Shown here piece after piece: positions 1-13,400 of a stretch of DNA of 64,000 nucleotides. The translations under genes and the position numbers were made by a program. The DNA is taken from positions 17,416,467 to 17,480,466 of the forward strand of contig JARWKL010000003.1 in NCBI GenBank assembly GCA_029961685.1, given 5' to 3'. Under the pieces are notes generated by a model, which saw only the letters and a list, made by a program, of their open reading frames with translations, did not search any database and was not told the origin of the DNA. The DNA is from Aristolochia californica. Taxonomy: Eukaryota > Streptophyta > Magnoliopsida > Piperales > Aristolochiaceae. Every line of letters begins with the position of its first letter. Position 1 is the stretch's first letter.

Positions 1-370
1 TTGTTGTGATCAATTTGCCTGATCAAAATTGTTTACGGGATGAAGGGAAATTGAAACCTCATGTTTTGATTTAAGAAAAAAGTATACTTCTAAAATGGAA
101 AAGCCCAAATTAAGTTTTGCAATCGTTGGAAAAGGGGGAGGTGGGGGATTTTGAACTGAGCGTGGACTTCCAATCCTGAAGTCATTTCTTACAAAAATAA
201 TATAGCCCGTTATGCATGATTGACTAATAAATCTCCTGAACATCATCTATGATTGTAAGGTCAGTTTTTTGTAAATCGAAAAAATAATGGCTTTTTCGAC
301 TCAGATAAATATTCCAACGCATGTTCGCTATAGAATTTAATGAGCATTTTTTATTCTCTTTAAAAGGTTT
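1..370. repeat. Leading partial monomer with ~75 bp internal deletion
   Basis: The window opens inside a monomer. Near 108-113 the sequence jumps from the ATGGAAAAGCCCAAAT segment to TTTTGCAATCGTTGG. This skips the usual GAGAGAGATAATTCC block and the TTTTTAGTTTTT stretch, about 75 bp. The first anchor follows at 371. Confidence 0.7.
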
Positions 371-1037
371 GGATCCATAGGTCATTTGCATCTTTACCAA
401 GGTTCAAGCATGCATATCCATATTTAAAACATGTGTAGAAATATGCTTCTTATAAAATTCCAAGCTATTATAGTGGATTTTTTTTAAACTTGGATAACAA
501 AACTTTTGTGTTCATTTGTGGTGTGTGAATAAATTTTATTTACTTACATTTGTTGTTGTTTTAAAAAATTTCCATACATAAACTCTTATATTTTCATTTT
601 GTTGTGATCTATTTGCCTTATCAAAATTGTTTACGAGATGAAGAGAAAGTGAAAACTCAAGTTTTGATTGAAGAAAAAAGTAAGCCTCTAAAATGGAAAT
701 GCACTTGAGTAGAGAGAGATAATTCCAAAAAAAGTCTGTAATTTTTAGGGATTGTAAACTCTTTTTAGTTTTTATATTTTAGGTTTTGTAATTGTCGAAA
801 AAAGAGGGAGGCAGGGGATTTTTATTCAGTGTTGACTCCCAAAAAATAAGTCATTTCTTACAAAAAAATATAGCCCGTTACATATGATTGTCTGATAAAT
901 CACCTTTCAATCTTCTATGACTGTTAGGTCAGCTTTTTGTAAATGGGAAAAATAATGGCTTGTTTGACTCGAGTAAATATCCCACCGCGGGTTCACTTCA
1001 GAATTTAATGAGCATTTTTTTTCTCTTTAAAAGCTTT

Positions 1038-1930
1038 GGATCCATAGGTCATTTGCATCTTTAACATGCTTCAAACATGCATATCCATATTTAAAATAGG
1101 TGTAGAAATCTCCTTATAGTAAAATTCCAAGCTATAAGGGTTGAACAAGAGGAATTTTTCAAACTTGGATAACAAAACTTTTGTGTTCATTAGTGGTGTG
1201 TGAATAAACTTTCTTTACTTACATTAGTTATTGTAAAATCTTTTTAGGTTTTATATATTAGGTTTTGCAATCGTCTGTAAAAGGGGGAGGCGGGGAATTT
1301 TTAACTAAGTGTTAACTCCCAATCCATAAGTCATTTCTTACAAAAAGAAATATAGCTCGTTACGCGTGATTGGCCGATAAATCACCTTACAATCTTCTAT
1401 GATTGTTTGGTCAATTTTTTGTAAAAATCTTATTTACTTGCATTAGTAATTGTTTTAAATTTTTTGCATACAAAACTCTAAAATTTTCATTTTGTTGTGA
1501 TCTATGTGCCGTATCAAAATTGTTTACGGGATGAAAGGAAAGTGAAAACTCAAGTTTTGATTTAAGAAAAATGTATACATCTAAAATGGAAATGCACAAA
1601 TGTAGAGAGAGATAATTCCAAAAAGAGTTTATAATTTTTAGGGATTGTAAACTTTCTTAGTTTTTATATATAAGGTTTTGCAATCATCGGGAAAAGGGGG
1701 AGGCGGGGATTTTAAACAATGTGTTGTCTCCCAATCCATAAGTTCTTCCTTACAAAATAATATAGCCAATTACACATGGATGACCGAAAAATCACCTGAC
1801 AATCATTTATGATTGTAAGGTTAGATTTTTGTAAATGGGCAAAATAATGGCTTGTTTGACTAGGGTAAATATCCCACCACACGTTCACTAGAAAATTTAA
1901 TGAGCATTTATTATTCTTTTTAAATGGTTT
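1038..1930. repeat. Compound 893 bp unit made of two deleted monomers
   Basis: Two standard monomers would give about 1,360 bp. The first deletion lies at about 1229-1236 (TTATTGT joined to AAAATC) and is the breakpoint shared by all short monomers. The second, at about 1420-1427, joins the TTTTTGTAAA after the palindrome to ATCTTATTTACTTGC of the next monomer, losing one anchor segment (~249 bp). The 8.9 kb-distant homologue at 9947-11090 has the first deletion but not the second, so the second is later or was repaired there. Confidence 0.75.
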
Positions 1931-2578
1931 GGATCCATAGGTCATTTGCATCTTTAACATGTTTCAAAAATGTATATGCATTTTTAAAACATGTGTAGAA
2001 ATCTCCTTCTTATAAAATTTCAAGATATTAGGGTTGAACTAGTTGAATTTCCCCAACTTGGAAACTAAACTTTTGTATTTATTTGTGAAGTGTGAATAAA
2101 TTTGCTTTACTAACTTTTTTTTATTGTTTTAAATCCTTTCCATACATTAACTCTAACATTTTCAATTTTTTGTAATCTATTCGCCTTATCAAAATTGTTT
2201 ACGGGATGAAGGGAAAGTAAAAACTCAAGTTTTGATTTAAGAAAAAAATATACATCTAAAATGGAAATGCATAAATGAAGAGAGAGATAATTCCAAAAAG
2301 TGTCTGAAATTTTTAGGGTTTGTAAACTCTTTTTTTTTATATATTAGGTTTTGGAATCGTCTGGAAAGGATAGAGGTGGGGGATTTTGAACTAAATGTTG
2401 ACTCCCAATCCATAAGTCATTTCTTACAAAAAAAATAGCCCGTTTCACAAGATTGACCGATAAATCACCTTACAATCATTTATGATTGTTAGGTCAGCAT
2501 TTTGAAAATGGGCAAATTAGTGGCTTGTTTGACTATGGGCAAATTTAATGAGCATTTTTTATTCCCTTCAAAAGGTTT

Positions 2579-3263
2579 GGATCCTTAGGTCATTTGCATC
2601 TTTAACATGTTTCAAGCATGCATATCCATTTTTTTAAAACATGTGTAGAAAAATCTCTTTCCTATAAAATTCCAAGCTATTAGGGTTGAACTAGAGGAAT
2701 TTCCCAAACTTGGATAACTAAACTTTTGTGTTCATTTGTGGTGTGAGAATAAATTTTCTTTACTTACATTTTTTGTTGTTTTAAATTTTTTTCAGACATA
2801 AACTCTAAATTTTTCATTTTGTTGTGATCTATTTGCCTTTTTTGTTTACAGGATGAAGGGAGAGCGAAAACTCAAAGTTTTGATTTAAGAAAAAGGTATA
2901 CATCTAAAATTGAAATGAAGAATGCACAAATATAGAGAGAGATAATTCCAAAAAGTGTCTATAATTTTTAGGGATTGTAAACTCTTTTTAGTTTTTATAT
3001 ATTAGGTTTTGCGATCAAAGGGAAAATGGGTAGGCAAGGGATTTTGAACTGAGTGTTTACTCCTAATCCCTATGCCATTTTTTAAAAAAAGTAATATAGC
3101 CCATTACGCATGATTGACCGGTAAATCACTTGACAATCATATATGATTATTAGGTCAGCTTTTTCTAAATGACAAAAAAAGGGCTTGTTGGACTTGCGTA
3201 AATATCCCACCGCACGTTCACTTGAGAATTTAATGAGCTATTGTTAATCTTTTTAAAAGGTTT
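2579..3263. repeat. Chimeric A/B monomer
   Basis: It lies in an A-type block but carries B-like traits: TTTTTTTAAAACATG with GTAGAAAAATC near 2631-2652, a shortened GCCTTTTTTGTTTAC near 2836 in place of the A-type ATCAAAATTG, and GAAGAATGCACAAAT near 2917. The rest, including the palindrome region with GATTGACCGG, is A-type. Just upstream, about 2541-2549, a ~30 bp deletion removes the usual TAAATATCCCACCGCACG stretch. Confidence 0.6.
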
Positions 3264-5296
3264 GGATCCATAGGTCATTTGCATCTTTAACTAGTTTCAA
3301 GCATGCAAATCCATATTTAAAACATGTCTAGAAATCTCCTTCTTATAAAATTCCAAGCTATTAGGGTTGAACTAGTGGATTTTCCAAAACTTGGATAACA
3401 AAACTTTTGTGTTCATTTGTGGTGTGTGAATAAATTTTCTTTACTTATATTATATATTGTTTTAAATATTTTCCATTCATTAACTCTAAAATTTTCATTT
3501 TGTTGTGATCTGTTTCCCTAATCAAAATTGTTTACGGGATGAAGGGAAAGTGAAAATTCAAGTTTTGATTAAAAAAAAGTATACATCTAAAATGGAAATG
3601 CATAAATGTAGAGAGAGAGAATTCCAAAAAGTGGCTGTAATTTTCAGGGATTCTAAACTCTTTTTAGTTTTTAGATATTAGGTTTTGCAATCGCTGGGAA
3701 AAGAGGGAGGTGAAGGATTTTTACCTGAGTGTTGACTCCCAATCCATAAGTCATTTCTTACAAAAAAACATATTGCCCAGTACACATGGTTGACCGATAA
3801 ATCACCTTACAATCATCTCTGATTGTTCGGTCAGCTTTTTATAAATAGGAAAAATAATTGCTTGTTTGACTCGGGTAAATATCGCACAGCACATTCTCTT
3901 GAGAATTTAAAAAGTATTTTTTATTATCTTTGAAAGGTTTGGATTCGTAGGTCATTTGCATCTTTAACATGTTTGAAGCATGCATATCCATATTTAAAAC
4001 ATGTGTAGAAATCTTCTTCTTATAAAATTCCAAGATGTTAGGGTTGAACTAGTGGAATTTCCCAAACTTGTATAACTAAAATTTTGTGTTTATTTGTAGT
4101 GTGTAAATAAATTTTCTTTACTTATATTTGTTATTGTTTTAAATCATTTCCATACCTAAAATCTAAAATTTTCTTTTTGTTGTGATCTATTTTCCTGATC
4201 AAAATTGTTTAGAGGATGAAGGGGAAGTGAAAACTCAAGTTTTGATTTAGTAAAAAAGTATACTTCTAAAATTGAAATGCACAAATTTAAAGAGAGATAA
4301 TTCCAAAAAGTGTCTATAATTTTTAGGCATTTTAAACTCTTTTTAGTTTTTATATATTAGGTTTTGCAAACGTCGGGAAAAGGGGGAGACGGGGATTTTT
4401 AACTGAGCGTTTTATGTAAATCCGTAAGTAATTACTTAGAAAAAAAAATATAGCCTATTATGCATGATTGGACAATAAATAACCTTACAATCAACTATGA
4501 TTGTTAGGTCAACTTTTTGTAAATGGGAAAAATTATTGCTTGTTTGACTCAGGTAAATATCCCACCGCTCGTTCACTTGAGAATTTAATGAGCATTTCTA
4601 AGTCTCTTTAAAAGGTTTGGATCCATAGGTCATTTGCATCTTTAACATGTTACAAGCATGCAATTCCATATTTAAAACATGTGTAGAAGTCTCCTTCTTA
4701 TAAAATTCCAAGCTATTTGGGTTGAAATAGTGGAATTTCCCAAACTTGGATAACAAAACTTTTGTGTTCATTTGTGGTGTGTGAATTAATTTTCTTTACT
4801 CACATTTGTTATTGTTTTAAATTTTTTCTATACAAAAACTCAAAATTTTTCATTTTGTTGTGATCTATTTACCTTATAAAAATTGTTTACGGGATGAAGG
4901 GAAAGGGAAAACTCAAGTTTTGATTTAAGAAAAATATATACATCCAAAATGGACATGCCCAAATGTAAAGAGAGATAAATCCAAAAAGTATCTGTTATTT
5001 TTAGGGATTGTAAACTCTTTTTAGTTTTTATTTATTAGGATTTGCAATCGTCGGGAAAAGGGGGAGGCGGGGGATTTTGAATTGAGTGTTGACTCCCAAT
5101 CCACAAGTCATTTCGTACAAAAATAATATAGCCCGTTACGCATGATTGACCGGTAAATCACCTGCCAATCTTCAATGATTGTTTGGACAACTTTTTGTAA
5201 ATGGGCAAAATAATGGCATGTTTGACTCGGGTAAACATCCTACCGAACGTTCACATGAGAATTTAATGAGAATTTTTTATTCTCTTGAAAAGGATT

Positions 5297-5876
5297 GGAT
5301 TCATAGGTCTTTTGCATCTTTAACAAGTTTCAAGCATCCGTTTCTATATTTAAAACATGTGTAGAAATCTACTTTTTATAAAATTCCGAGCTATTGCAGC
5401 TGAATTTCCCAACCTTGAATAACAAAACTCTAAAATTTTCATTTTGTTGTGATCTATTTGCCTTCTCAAAAATTTTTACGGGATGAAGGGCAAGTGAAAA
5501 ATCAAGTTTTGATTTAAGAAAAAAGTATGCATCTAAAATGAAAATGCACAATTGTATAGAGAGATAATTCCAAAAAGTGTCTGTAATTTTTAGGGATTGT
5601 AAACTCTTTTTAGTTTTTAGATATTAGGATTTGGAATCATTGAGAAATGGTGGAGGTGAAGGATAAGTGTTGACTCCCAATCCATAAGTCATTTCTTACA
5701 AAACAAAAATTGCCCGTTACGCATGATTGACCGATAAATCACCTTACAATCATCTATGATTGTTAGATCATTTTTTTGTAAATGGCAAAATAATGGCTTG
5801 TTTGACTGGGGTAAATATCCCACCGCTCGTTCACATGAGAATTTAATGAGCATTTGTCATTCTCTTTAAAAGGTTT
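5297..5876. repeat. Shortened monomer (580 bp)
   Basis: A ~98 bp deletion near 5420-5430 joins GATAACAAAA to CTCTAAAATTTTC. The junction bases AAACTC fit both parental positions, so microhomology-mediated loss is possible. Everything else is in order. Confidence 0.75.
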
Positions 5877-7004
5877 GGATCCATAGGTTATTTGCATCTT
5901 TAACATTTTTCAAGCATGCATACCGCTATTTAATACATGTGTAGAAATCTCCTTGTTATAAAATTCCAAGCTATTAGAGGTTAAATAATGGAATTTCCCA
6001 AACTTGGATAACAGAAATTTTGTGTTCATTTTTGGTGTGTGAATAAATTTTATTTACTTATAGTTGTTATTGTTTTAAATTTTTTCCATTGATAAACTCT
6101 AAAATTTTCATTTTTTTTGTGATCTATTTTGCATATCTAAATATTTTACGGGAAGAAGGGAAAGTGAAAACTCAAGTTTTTATTTATGAAAAATGTACAC
6201 ATCTAAAATGGAAATGCACAAATGAAGAGAGAGATAATTCCAATTTTTTTTTTGTAATGTTTGAGGATTTTAAACTCTTTTTAGTTTTTAAATATATTTT
6301 TTTGCAATTGTTGGGAAATGGGGGAGGCGGGAGATTTTGAACTGAGTGTTGACTCCCAATGCATTAGTCAATTCTAGCAAAAATAATATAGCCCATTGCG
6401 CATGATTGACCGATAAATCATCTAGCAATCATCTATGATTGTTAGGTCAGTTTTTTGTAAATGGGCAAAATAATGGCTTATTTGACTCGGGTAAATATCC
6501 CTCTACAAGTTCACTTGAGACTTGAATGAGCGTTTGTTATTCTCTTTAAAATGTTTGGATCCATAGGTCATTTTCATCTTTAACATGTTTCAAGCATGCA
6601 TATCCATATCTAAAACATGTGTAGAAATCTCTTTCTTATAAAATTCCAATCTGTTAGGGTAGAACTAGTGGAATTTCCAAAACTTGGATAACTAAAGTTT
6701 TGTGTTCATTTGTGGTGTGGGAATAAATTTTCCATACTTACATTTTTTATTGTTTTAAATCTTTCCATACATTAACTCTAAAATTTTCATTTTGTTATGA
6801 TCTATTTGCCTTATCAAAATTGTTTACGGGATGAAGGGAAAGTGAAAACTCATGTTTTGATTTAAGAAAAAAAATACATCTAAAATGGAAATGCTTAAAT
6901 GAAGAAAGAGAGATAATTCCAAAAAGTGTAAATAATGTTTAGGGATAGTAAACTCTTAGTTTTTATTTATAAGGTTTTTCAATCGTCCGGAAATTGGGGG
7001 AGGA

Positions 7005-7023
7005 GGGGGGGGGGGGGGGGGGG
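7005..7023 (+). repeat. G19 homopolymer in the G-rich box
   Basis: A run of 19 G sits exactly where other monomers have a GGGGGAGGCGGGGG-type box. It explains why this monomer is 693 bp long. The same box has expanded independently, or by exchange, at 38335-38356. Run lengths of this kind are error-prone in sequencing and assembly. Confidence 0.9.
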
Positions 7024-9946
7024 TGATTTTGAACTGAGAGTTAACTCACAATCCATAATTAATTTCTTAAAAAAATAATATAGCCTGTTACACATGATTG
7101 ACCGGTAAATCACCTGACAATCAACTATGATTGTTAGGACAGGTTTTTTATAAATGGGCAAAATAATGGCTTGTTTGGCTCGGATAAATATCCCACCGTA
7201 CGTTCACTTGAGAATTTAATGAGCATTTGTTATTCTCTTTAAAAGGTTTGGATCTATAGGTCATTTGCATCTATAACAAGTTTCAAGCAGGCATATCCAT
7301 CTTTAAAACATGTGTAGAAATCTCTTTCATATAAAATTCCAAGCTATTAGGGTTGAACTAGTGAAATTACCCAAACTTGGATACCAAAACTTTTTTGTTC
7401 CTTAGTCGTGTGTGAATAAATTTTCTTTATGAACATTTTTTATTGTATTAAATATTTTCCATACATTAACTTTAAAATTTTCATTTTGTTGTGATCTATT
7501 TGCCTTATCAAAATTGTTTACGGGATGAAGGAAAAGTGAAAACTCAAATTTTGATTTAGGAAAAAAGTATACATCTAAAATGGAAATGCATAAATGTAGA
7601 GAGAGAGAGAATTTCAAAAAGTCTCTGTAATTTTTAGGGATTGTAAACTCTCTTTAGTTTTTAGATATTAGGTTTTACAATCGTCAAGAAAAGGGGGAGG
7701 TGATTTTTAACTGAGTGTTGACTCCCAATCCATAAGTCATTTCTAACAAAACAAATATTGCCGGTTCTGCATGATTGACCGATAAATCTCCTACAATCAT
7801 CTATGATTGTTAGGTCAGCTTTTTGTGAATGGGAAAAATAATAGCTTGATTGACTCGGGTAAATATCACACCGCACGTTCACTTGAGAATTTAATGAGCA
7901 TTTGTTATTCCCTTTAAAAGGTTTGGATCCAAAGGTCATTTGCCTCTTTAACATGTTTGAAGCATGAATATCTATATTTAAAACTTGTGTAGAAATATCC
8001 TTCTTATAAAATTCCAAGCTATTAGGGTTGAACTAGTGGAATTTCACAAACTTGGATAACAAAACATTTGTGTTTATTGGTGGTGTGTGAATAAATTTTC
8101 TTTACTTACATCTGTTATTGTTTTAAATATTTTCCATATATAAACTCTAAATTTTTCTTTTGGTTGTGATCAATTTGCCAGATCAAATTTTTTTACGGGA
8201 TGAAGGGAAAGTGAAACTTCAAGTTTTGATTTAAGAAAAAAGTATACTTCTAAAATGGAAATGCACAATTGTAGAGAGTGATGAATCCAAAATGTGTCCG
8301 TCATTTTTAGGGATTGTAAACTCTTTTTTGTTTTTATATATTAGGTTTTGCAATCGTTGGAAAAAGGGGGAGGCAGGGGATTTTTAACTGAGTGTTGACT
8401 CCCAATCCATAAGTAATATCTTAAAAAACAAATATAGCCCATTATTCATTATTGGCCGATAAATAACCTTACAGTCATCTATGATTGTAAGATCAACTTT
8501 TTTTTAATGGAGAAAATAATGGCTTGTTTGACTCCGGTAAATATCCCACCGCACGTTCACTTGAGAATTTAATGAGCATTTGTTATTCCCTTTAAAATGT
8601 ATGGATCCATAGGTCATTTGCATCTTTAATATGTTTCTAGCATGCCTATCCATATTTAAAACATGTGTAGAAATCTCCTTCTTATAAAATCCCAAGCTAT
8701 TTGGGTTGAAATAGTTGAATTTCCCAAAATTGGATAACAAAATTTTTGTGTTCATTTGTGGTGTGTAAATAAACTTTCTTTATTTACATTTGTTGTTGTT
8801 TTAAATTTTTTCCATACATAAGCTCTAAAATTTTCATTTTGTTGTGATCCTTTGACCTTATCAAAATTGTTTAAGGGATGAAGGGAAAGGGAAAACTCAA
8901 GTTTTTATTTAAGAAAAATCTATACATCTAAAATGGAAATGGCCAAATTTAGGGAGAGATAATTCCAAAAAGTGTCTATAATTTTTAGGGATTGTAAACT
9001 CTTTTTAGTTTTTATTTATTAGGTTTTGCAATCGTCAGGAAAAGGGGGAGGCGGGGGATTTTTAACTGAGTGTTGACTCCCAATCCATAAGTCATTTCTT
9101 ACAAAAATAATATAGCCCATTATGCATGATTGACCGATAAATCACTTGACAATCATCAATAATTGTTAGGTCATTTTTTTGTAAATTGGCAAAATAATGG
9201 CTTTTTTGACTCGGGTAAATATCCCAACGCACGTTCATTTGAGAATTTAATGAGCATTTGTTATTCTCTTTAAAAGGTTTTGATCCATTGGTCATTTGCA
9301 TCTTTAACAAATTTCAAGCATGAATATCCATATTTAAAACATGTGTAGAAATCTCTTTCTTATAAAATTCCAAGCTATTATAGTGGAATTTCTTACACTT
9401 GGATAACAAAACTTTTGTGTTCATTTTTTGTGTATGAATAATATTTATTCACATACATTTGTTATTGTTTTAAATTTTTTCCATACATAAACTCTTAAAT
9501 TTTCATTGTGTTGTGATCTATTTGCCTTTTTAAAATTGTTTACGAGATGAAGGGAAAGTGAAAAATCAAGTTTCGATTAAAGAAAAAAGTAAACCTCTAA
9601 AATGGAAAAGCACTTGTGTAGAGAGAGATAATTCCAAAAAAAATCTGTCATTTTTAGGGATTGTAAACTCTTTTTGGTTTTAATATTTTAGGTTTTGTAA
9701 TCGTCAGAAAAAGGGGAGGCAGGGGATTTTTAACTGGGTGTTAACTCCCAAAAAATAAGTCATTGCTTACAAACAAAATATAGCCCGTTACACATGATTG
9801 TCCGATAAATCACCTTACAATCATCTATGATAGTTAGGTCAGCTTTTTGTAAATGGGCAAAATAATAGTTTGTTTGACTCAGGTAAATATCCCACCGCAT
9901 GTTCACTTGAGAATTTAATGAGCATTTGTTTTCTCTTAAAACGTTT

Positions 9947-10418
9947 GGATCCATAGGTTATTTTGCATCTTTAACATGTTTCAGACATGCATATCCATAT
10001 TTCAAACAGGTGTAGAAATCTTCTTCTAGTAAAATTCCAAGCTATTAGGGTTGAACAAGAAGAATTTCCCAAACCTGATAAAAAAACTTTTGTGTTGATT
10101 TGTGGTGTGTGAATAAACTTTCTTTACTTACATTTGTTATTGTAAACTCTTTTTAGTTTTTATATATTAGGTTTTACAATCATCAAGAAAAGGGGGAGGC
10201 GAGGGATTTTTAACTGAGTGTTAACTCCCAATCCATAAGTCATTTCTTACAATAAAAATATAGCTCGTTACGCATGATTGGCCGATTAATCACCTTACAA
10301 TCTTCTATGATTGTTTTTTGTAAAAGGGAAAAATAATGGCATGTTTGACACGAGTAAATATCCCACGGCACGTCACTTGAGAATTTAATGAGCATTTGTT
10401 ATTCTCTTTAAAAGGTTT
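9947..10418. repeat. Short monomer (472 bp), shared-breakpoint class
   Basis: A ~205 bp internal deletion near 10138-10145 joins CATTTGTTATTGT to AAACTCTTTTTAG. Lost are the TTTTAAAT, CTCTAAAATTTTC, A/B-switch and GAGAGAGATAATTCC segments. It is the 8,909 bp-offset partner of the short junction at ~1232. Confidence 0.85.
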
Positions 10419-13400
10419 GGATCCATAGGTCATTTGCATCTTTAACATGTTTTAAGCATGCATATCCATATTTCAAACATGTGTGGAAATCTCCTTATAA
10501 AATTTCAAGCTATTAGGGTTGAAATAGTGGAATTTCCAAAACTTGGAAAACAAACCTTTCGTGTTCATTTGTGGAGTGTGAATAAATCTTATTTACTTGC
10601 ATTTGTTATTGTTTTAAATTTTTTCCATACAAAACTCTAAAATTTTCATTTTGTTGTGATTTATGTGCCTTATCAGAATTGTTTACGGGATGAAAGGAAA
10701 GTGAAAATTCAAGTTTTGATTTAAGAAAAATGTATACATCTAAAAAAGAAATGCACAAATGTAGAGGGATAATTCCAAAAAGAGTCTATAATTTTTAGGG
10801 ATTGTAAATTGTTTTAGCTTTTATTTATAAAGTTTTCCAACCATCGAGAAAAGGGGGAGGCGGGGGATTTAAAACAATGTGTTGACTCCCAATTCTTAAG
10901 TTCTTTCTTACAAAAATAATATAGCCCATTAAGCATGGATGACCGGTAAATCACCTGACAATCATCTATGATTTTAAGGTCAGCTTTTTGTAAATGGGTA
11001 AAGTAATGTCTTATTTGACTCGGGTAAATATCCCACTGCACGTTCACTTGAAAATTTAATAAGCATTTGTTATTTTCTTTAAATGGTTTGGAACCATAGG
11101 TCATTTGCATCTTTAACATATTTCTAGGATGCATATACATATTTAAAACATGTGTAGAAATCTCTTTTTTATAAAACTTCCAAGCTATTAGGGTTGAACT
11201 AGGTTAATTTCACAAATTTGGAAACTAAAATTTTGAGTTTATTTGTAGTGTGTGAATAAAATTTTTTTCTTACATTTTTTATTGTTTTAAATCTTTCCCA
11301 TACATTAACTCTAAAATTTTCGCCCGATCAAAATTGTTTACAGGATGAAGGGAAAGTGAAAACTCAAGTTTTGATTTAAGAAAAAAGTTTACATCTAAAA
11401 TGGAAACGCATAAATGAAGAGAGAAATAATTCCACAAAGTATCTAAAATTTTTAGGGTTTGTAAACTCTTTTTTGTTTTTATATATTAAGTTTTGGAATC
11501 GTCGAGAAAAGATGGAGGTGGGGGATTTTGAACTAATTGTTGACTCCCAATCCATAAGTCATTTATTACAAAAAAAAATAGCCCGTTACACATGATTGAC
11601 CGATAAATCACCTTACAATCATCTATGATTGTTAGGTCAGCTTTTAAAAAATGGACAAATTAATTTCTTGTTTGACTATGATAAATACGCCACCGCACGT
11701 TCATTTGAGAATTTGATGAGCATTTGTTATTCTCTTCAAAAGGTTTGGATCCATAGGTCATTTGCATCTTTAACATGTTTCAAGCATGGATATCCATATT
11801 TAAAACATGTGTAGAAATCTCCTTCTTATAAAATTCCATGCTATTACGGTTGAACTAGTGGAATTTCCCAAACTTGGATAATAAAACTTTTATGTTTATT
11901 TGTGGTGCGTGAATAAAATTTCTTTACTTACATTTTTTAGTGTTTTAAATCTTTTCCATACATCAGCTTTCTAAAATTTTAATTTTGCTGTGATCATTCG
12001 CCTTATCAAAATTGTTTATGGGATGAAGGGAAAGTGAAAACTCATGTTATGATTTAATCAACAAGTATACATCTAAAATGGAAATTCACAAATGTAGAAA
12101 GAGATAATTCCAAAAATTATCTGTATTTTTAAAGGATTGTAAACTCTTTTTAGTTTTTATTTATAGGCTTTGCAATCGTTAGGAAACGAGGGAGGCGGGG
12201 ATTTTGAACTGAGTGTTGACTCCCAATCCATAAGTCATTTCTTACAAAAAAATATAGCTCGTTACGTATGATTGACCGATAAATCAACTTACAATCATCT
12301 ATGATTGTTAGCTCAGTTTTTTGTAAATAGGCAAAATAATGGCTCGGTAGACTCAGGTAAATATCCCATGGCACATTCACTTGAGAATTTAATGAGCATT
12401 TTTTATTCTCTTCAAAATATTTGGATCCATAGGTCATTTGCATTTTAACATGTTTCAAGCATGAATGTCCATATTTAAAACATGTGTGGCAATCACCTTC
12501 TTATTAAATTCCAAGCTATTAGGGTTGAAATAGTGGAATTTCCATAACTTGGATAACAAAACTTTTGTGTTCATTTGTGGTGTGTTAATAAATTTTCTTT
12601 ACTAACATTTGTTGTTTTTTAAAATTTTTTCCATATATAAACTCTAAAGTTTCAAAATTTTTGTGATCTATTTGCCTTATCAAATTTGTTTACGGGATGA
12701 AGAGAAAGTGAAAACTGAAGTTTTGATTTAAGAAAAAAGTATACATCTTTAAATAGAAATGCTAAAATGTAGAGAGAGATAATTTCAAAAAGTTTATGTA
12801 ATTTTCAGGGATTGTAAACTTTTTTTAGTTCTTACATATTAGGTTTTGCAATCGTCGGGGAAAGGGGAAGGCGAGGGATTTTTAACTGAGTGATGACACC
12901 CAATCCAAAAGTCATTTCTTACAAAAAAATATATAGCCCATCACGCATGATTGACCGATAAATCACATTACAATCATGTATGATTTTTAGGTCAACTTTT
13001 TGTAAATGGGCAAAATAATGGCTGGCTTGACTCCAATATATAACCCACCGCACGTTCACTTGAGAATTTAATGAGCATTTGTTTTTCGCTTTTAAAGGAT
13101 AGGATCTATTGGTCATTTTCATCTTTAACATGTTTCAAGCATGGATATCAATATTTAAAACATGTGTAGAAATCTCCTTCTTATAAACTTCCAAGCTATA
13201 AGGGTTGAACTAGTGAATTTCCAAAACTTGGATAACAAAACTTTTGTGTTCATTTGTGGTGTGTGAATAATTTTTTTTTACTTACTTTTGTTATTGTTTT
13301 TTATTTTTTCAATACATGAACCCTAAAATTTTCATTTTGTTGTGATCTATTAGTCGTATCAAAATTGTTTTCGTGATGAAGGGAAAGTGAAAACTCAAGT

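Noticed and set aside
7661..8017. The 118-codon minus-strand frame as a hypothetical protein
   Set aside because: It is the longest of the family only because this monomer happens to lack the usual stops. The same segment is broken in adjacent monomers.
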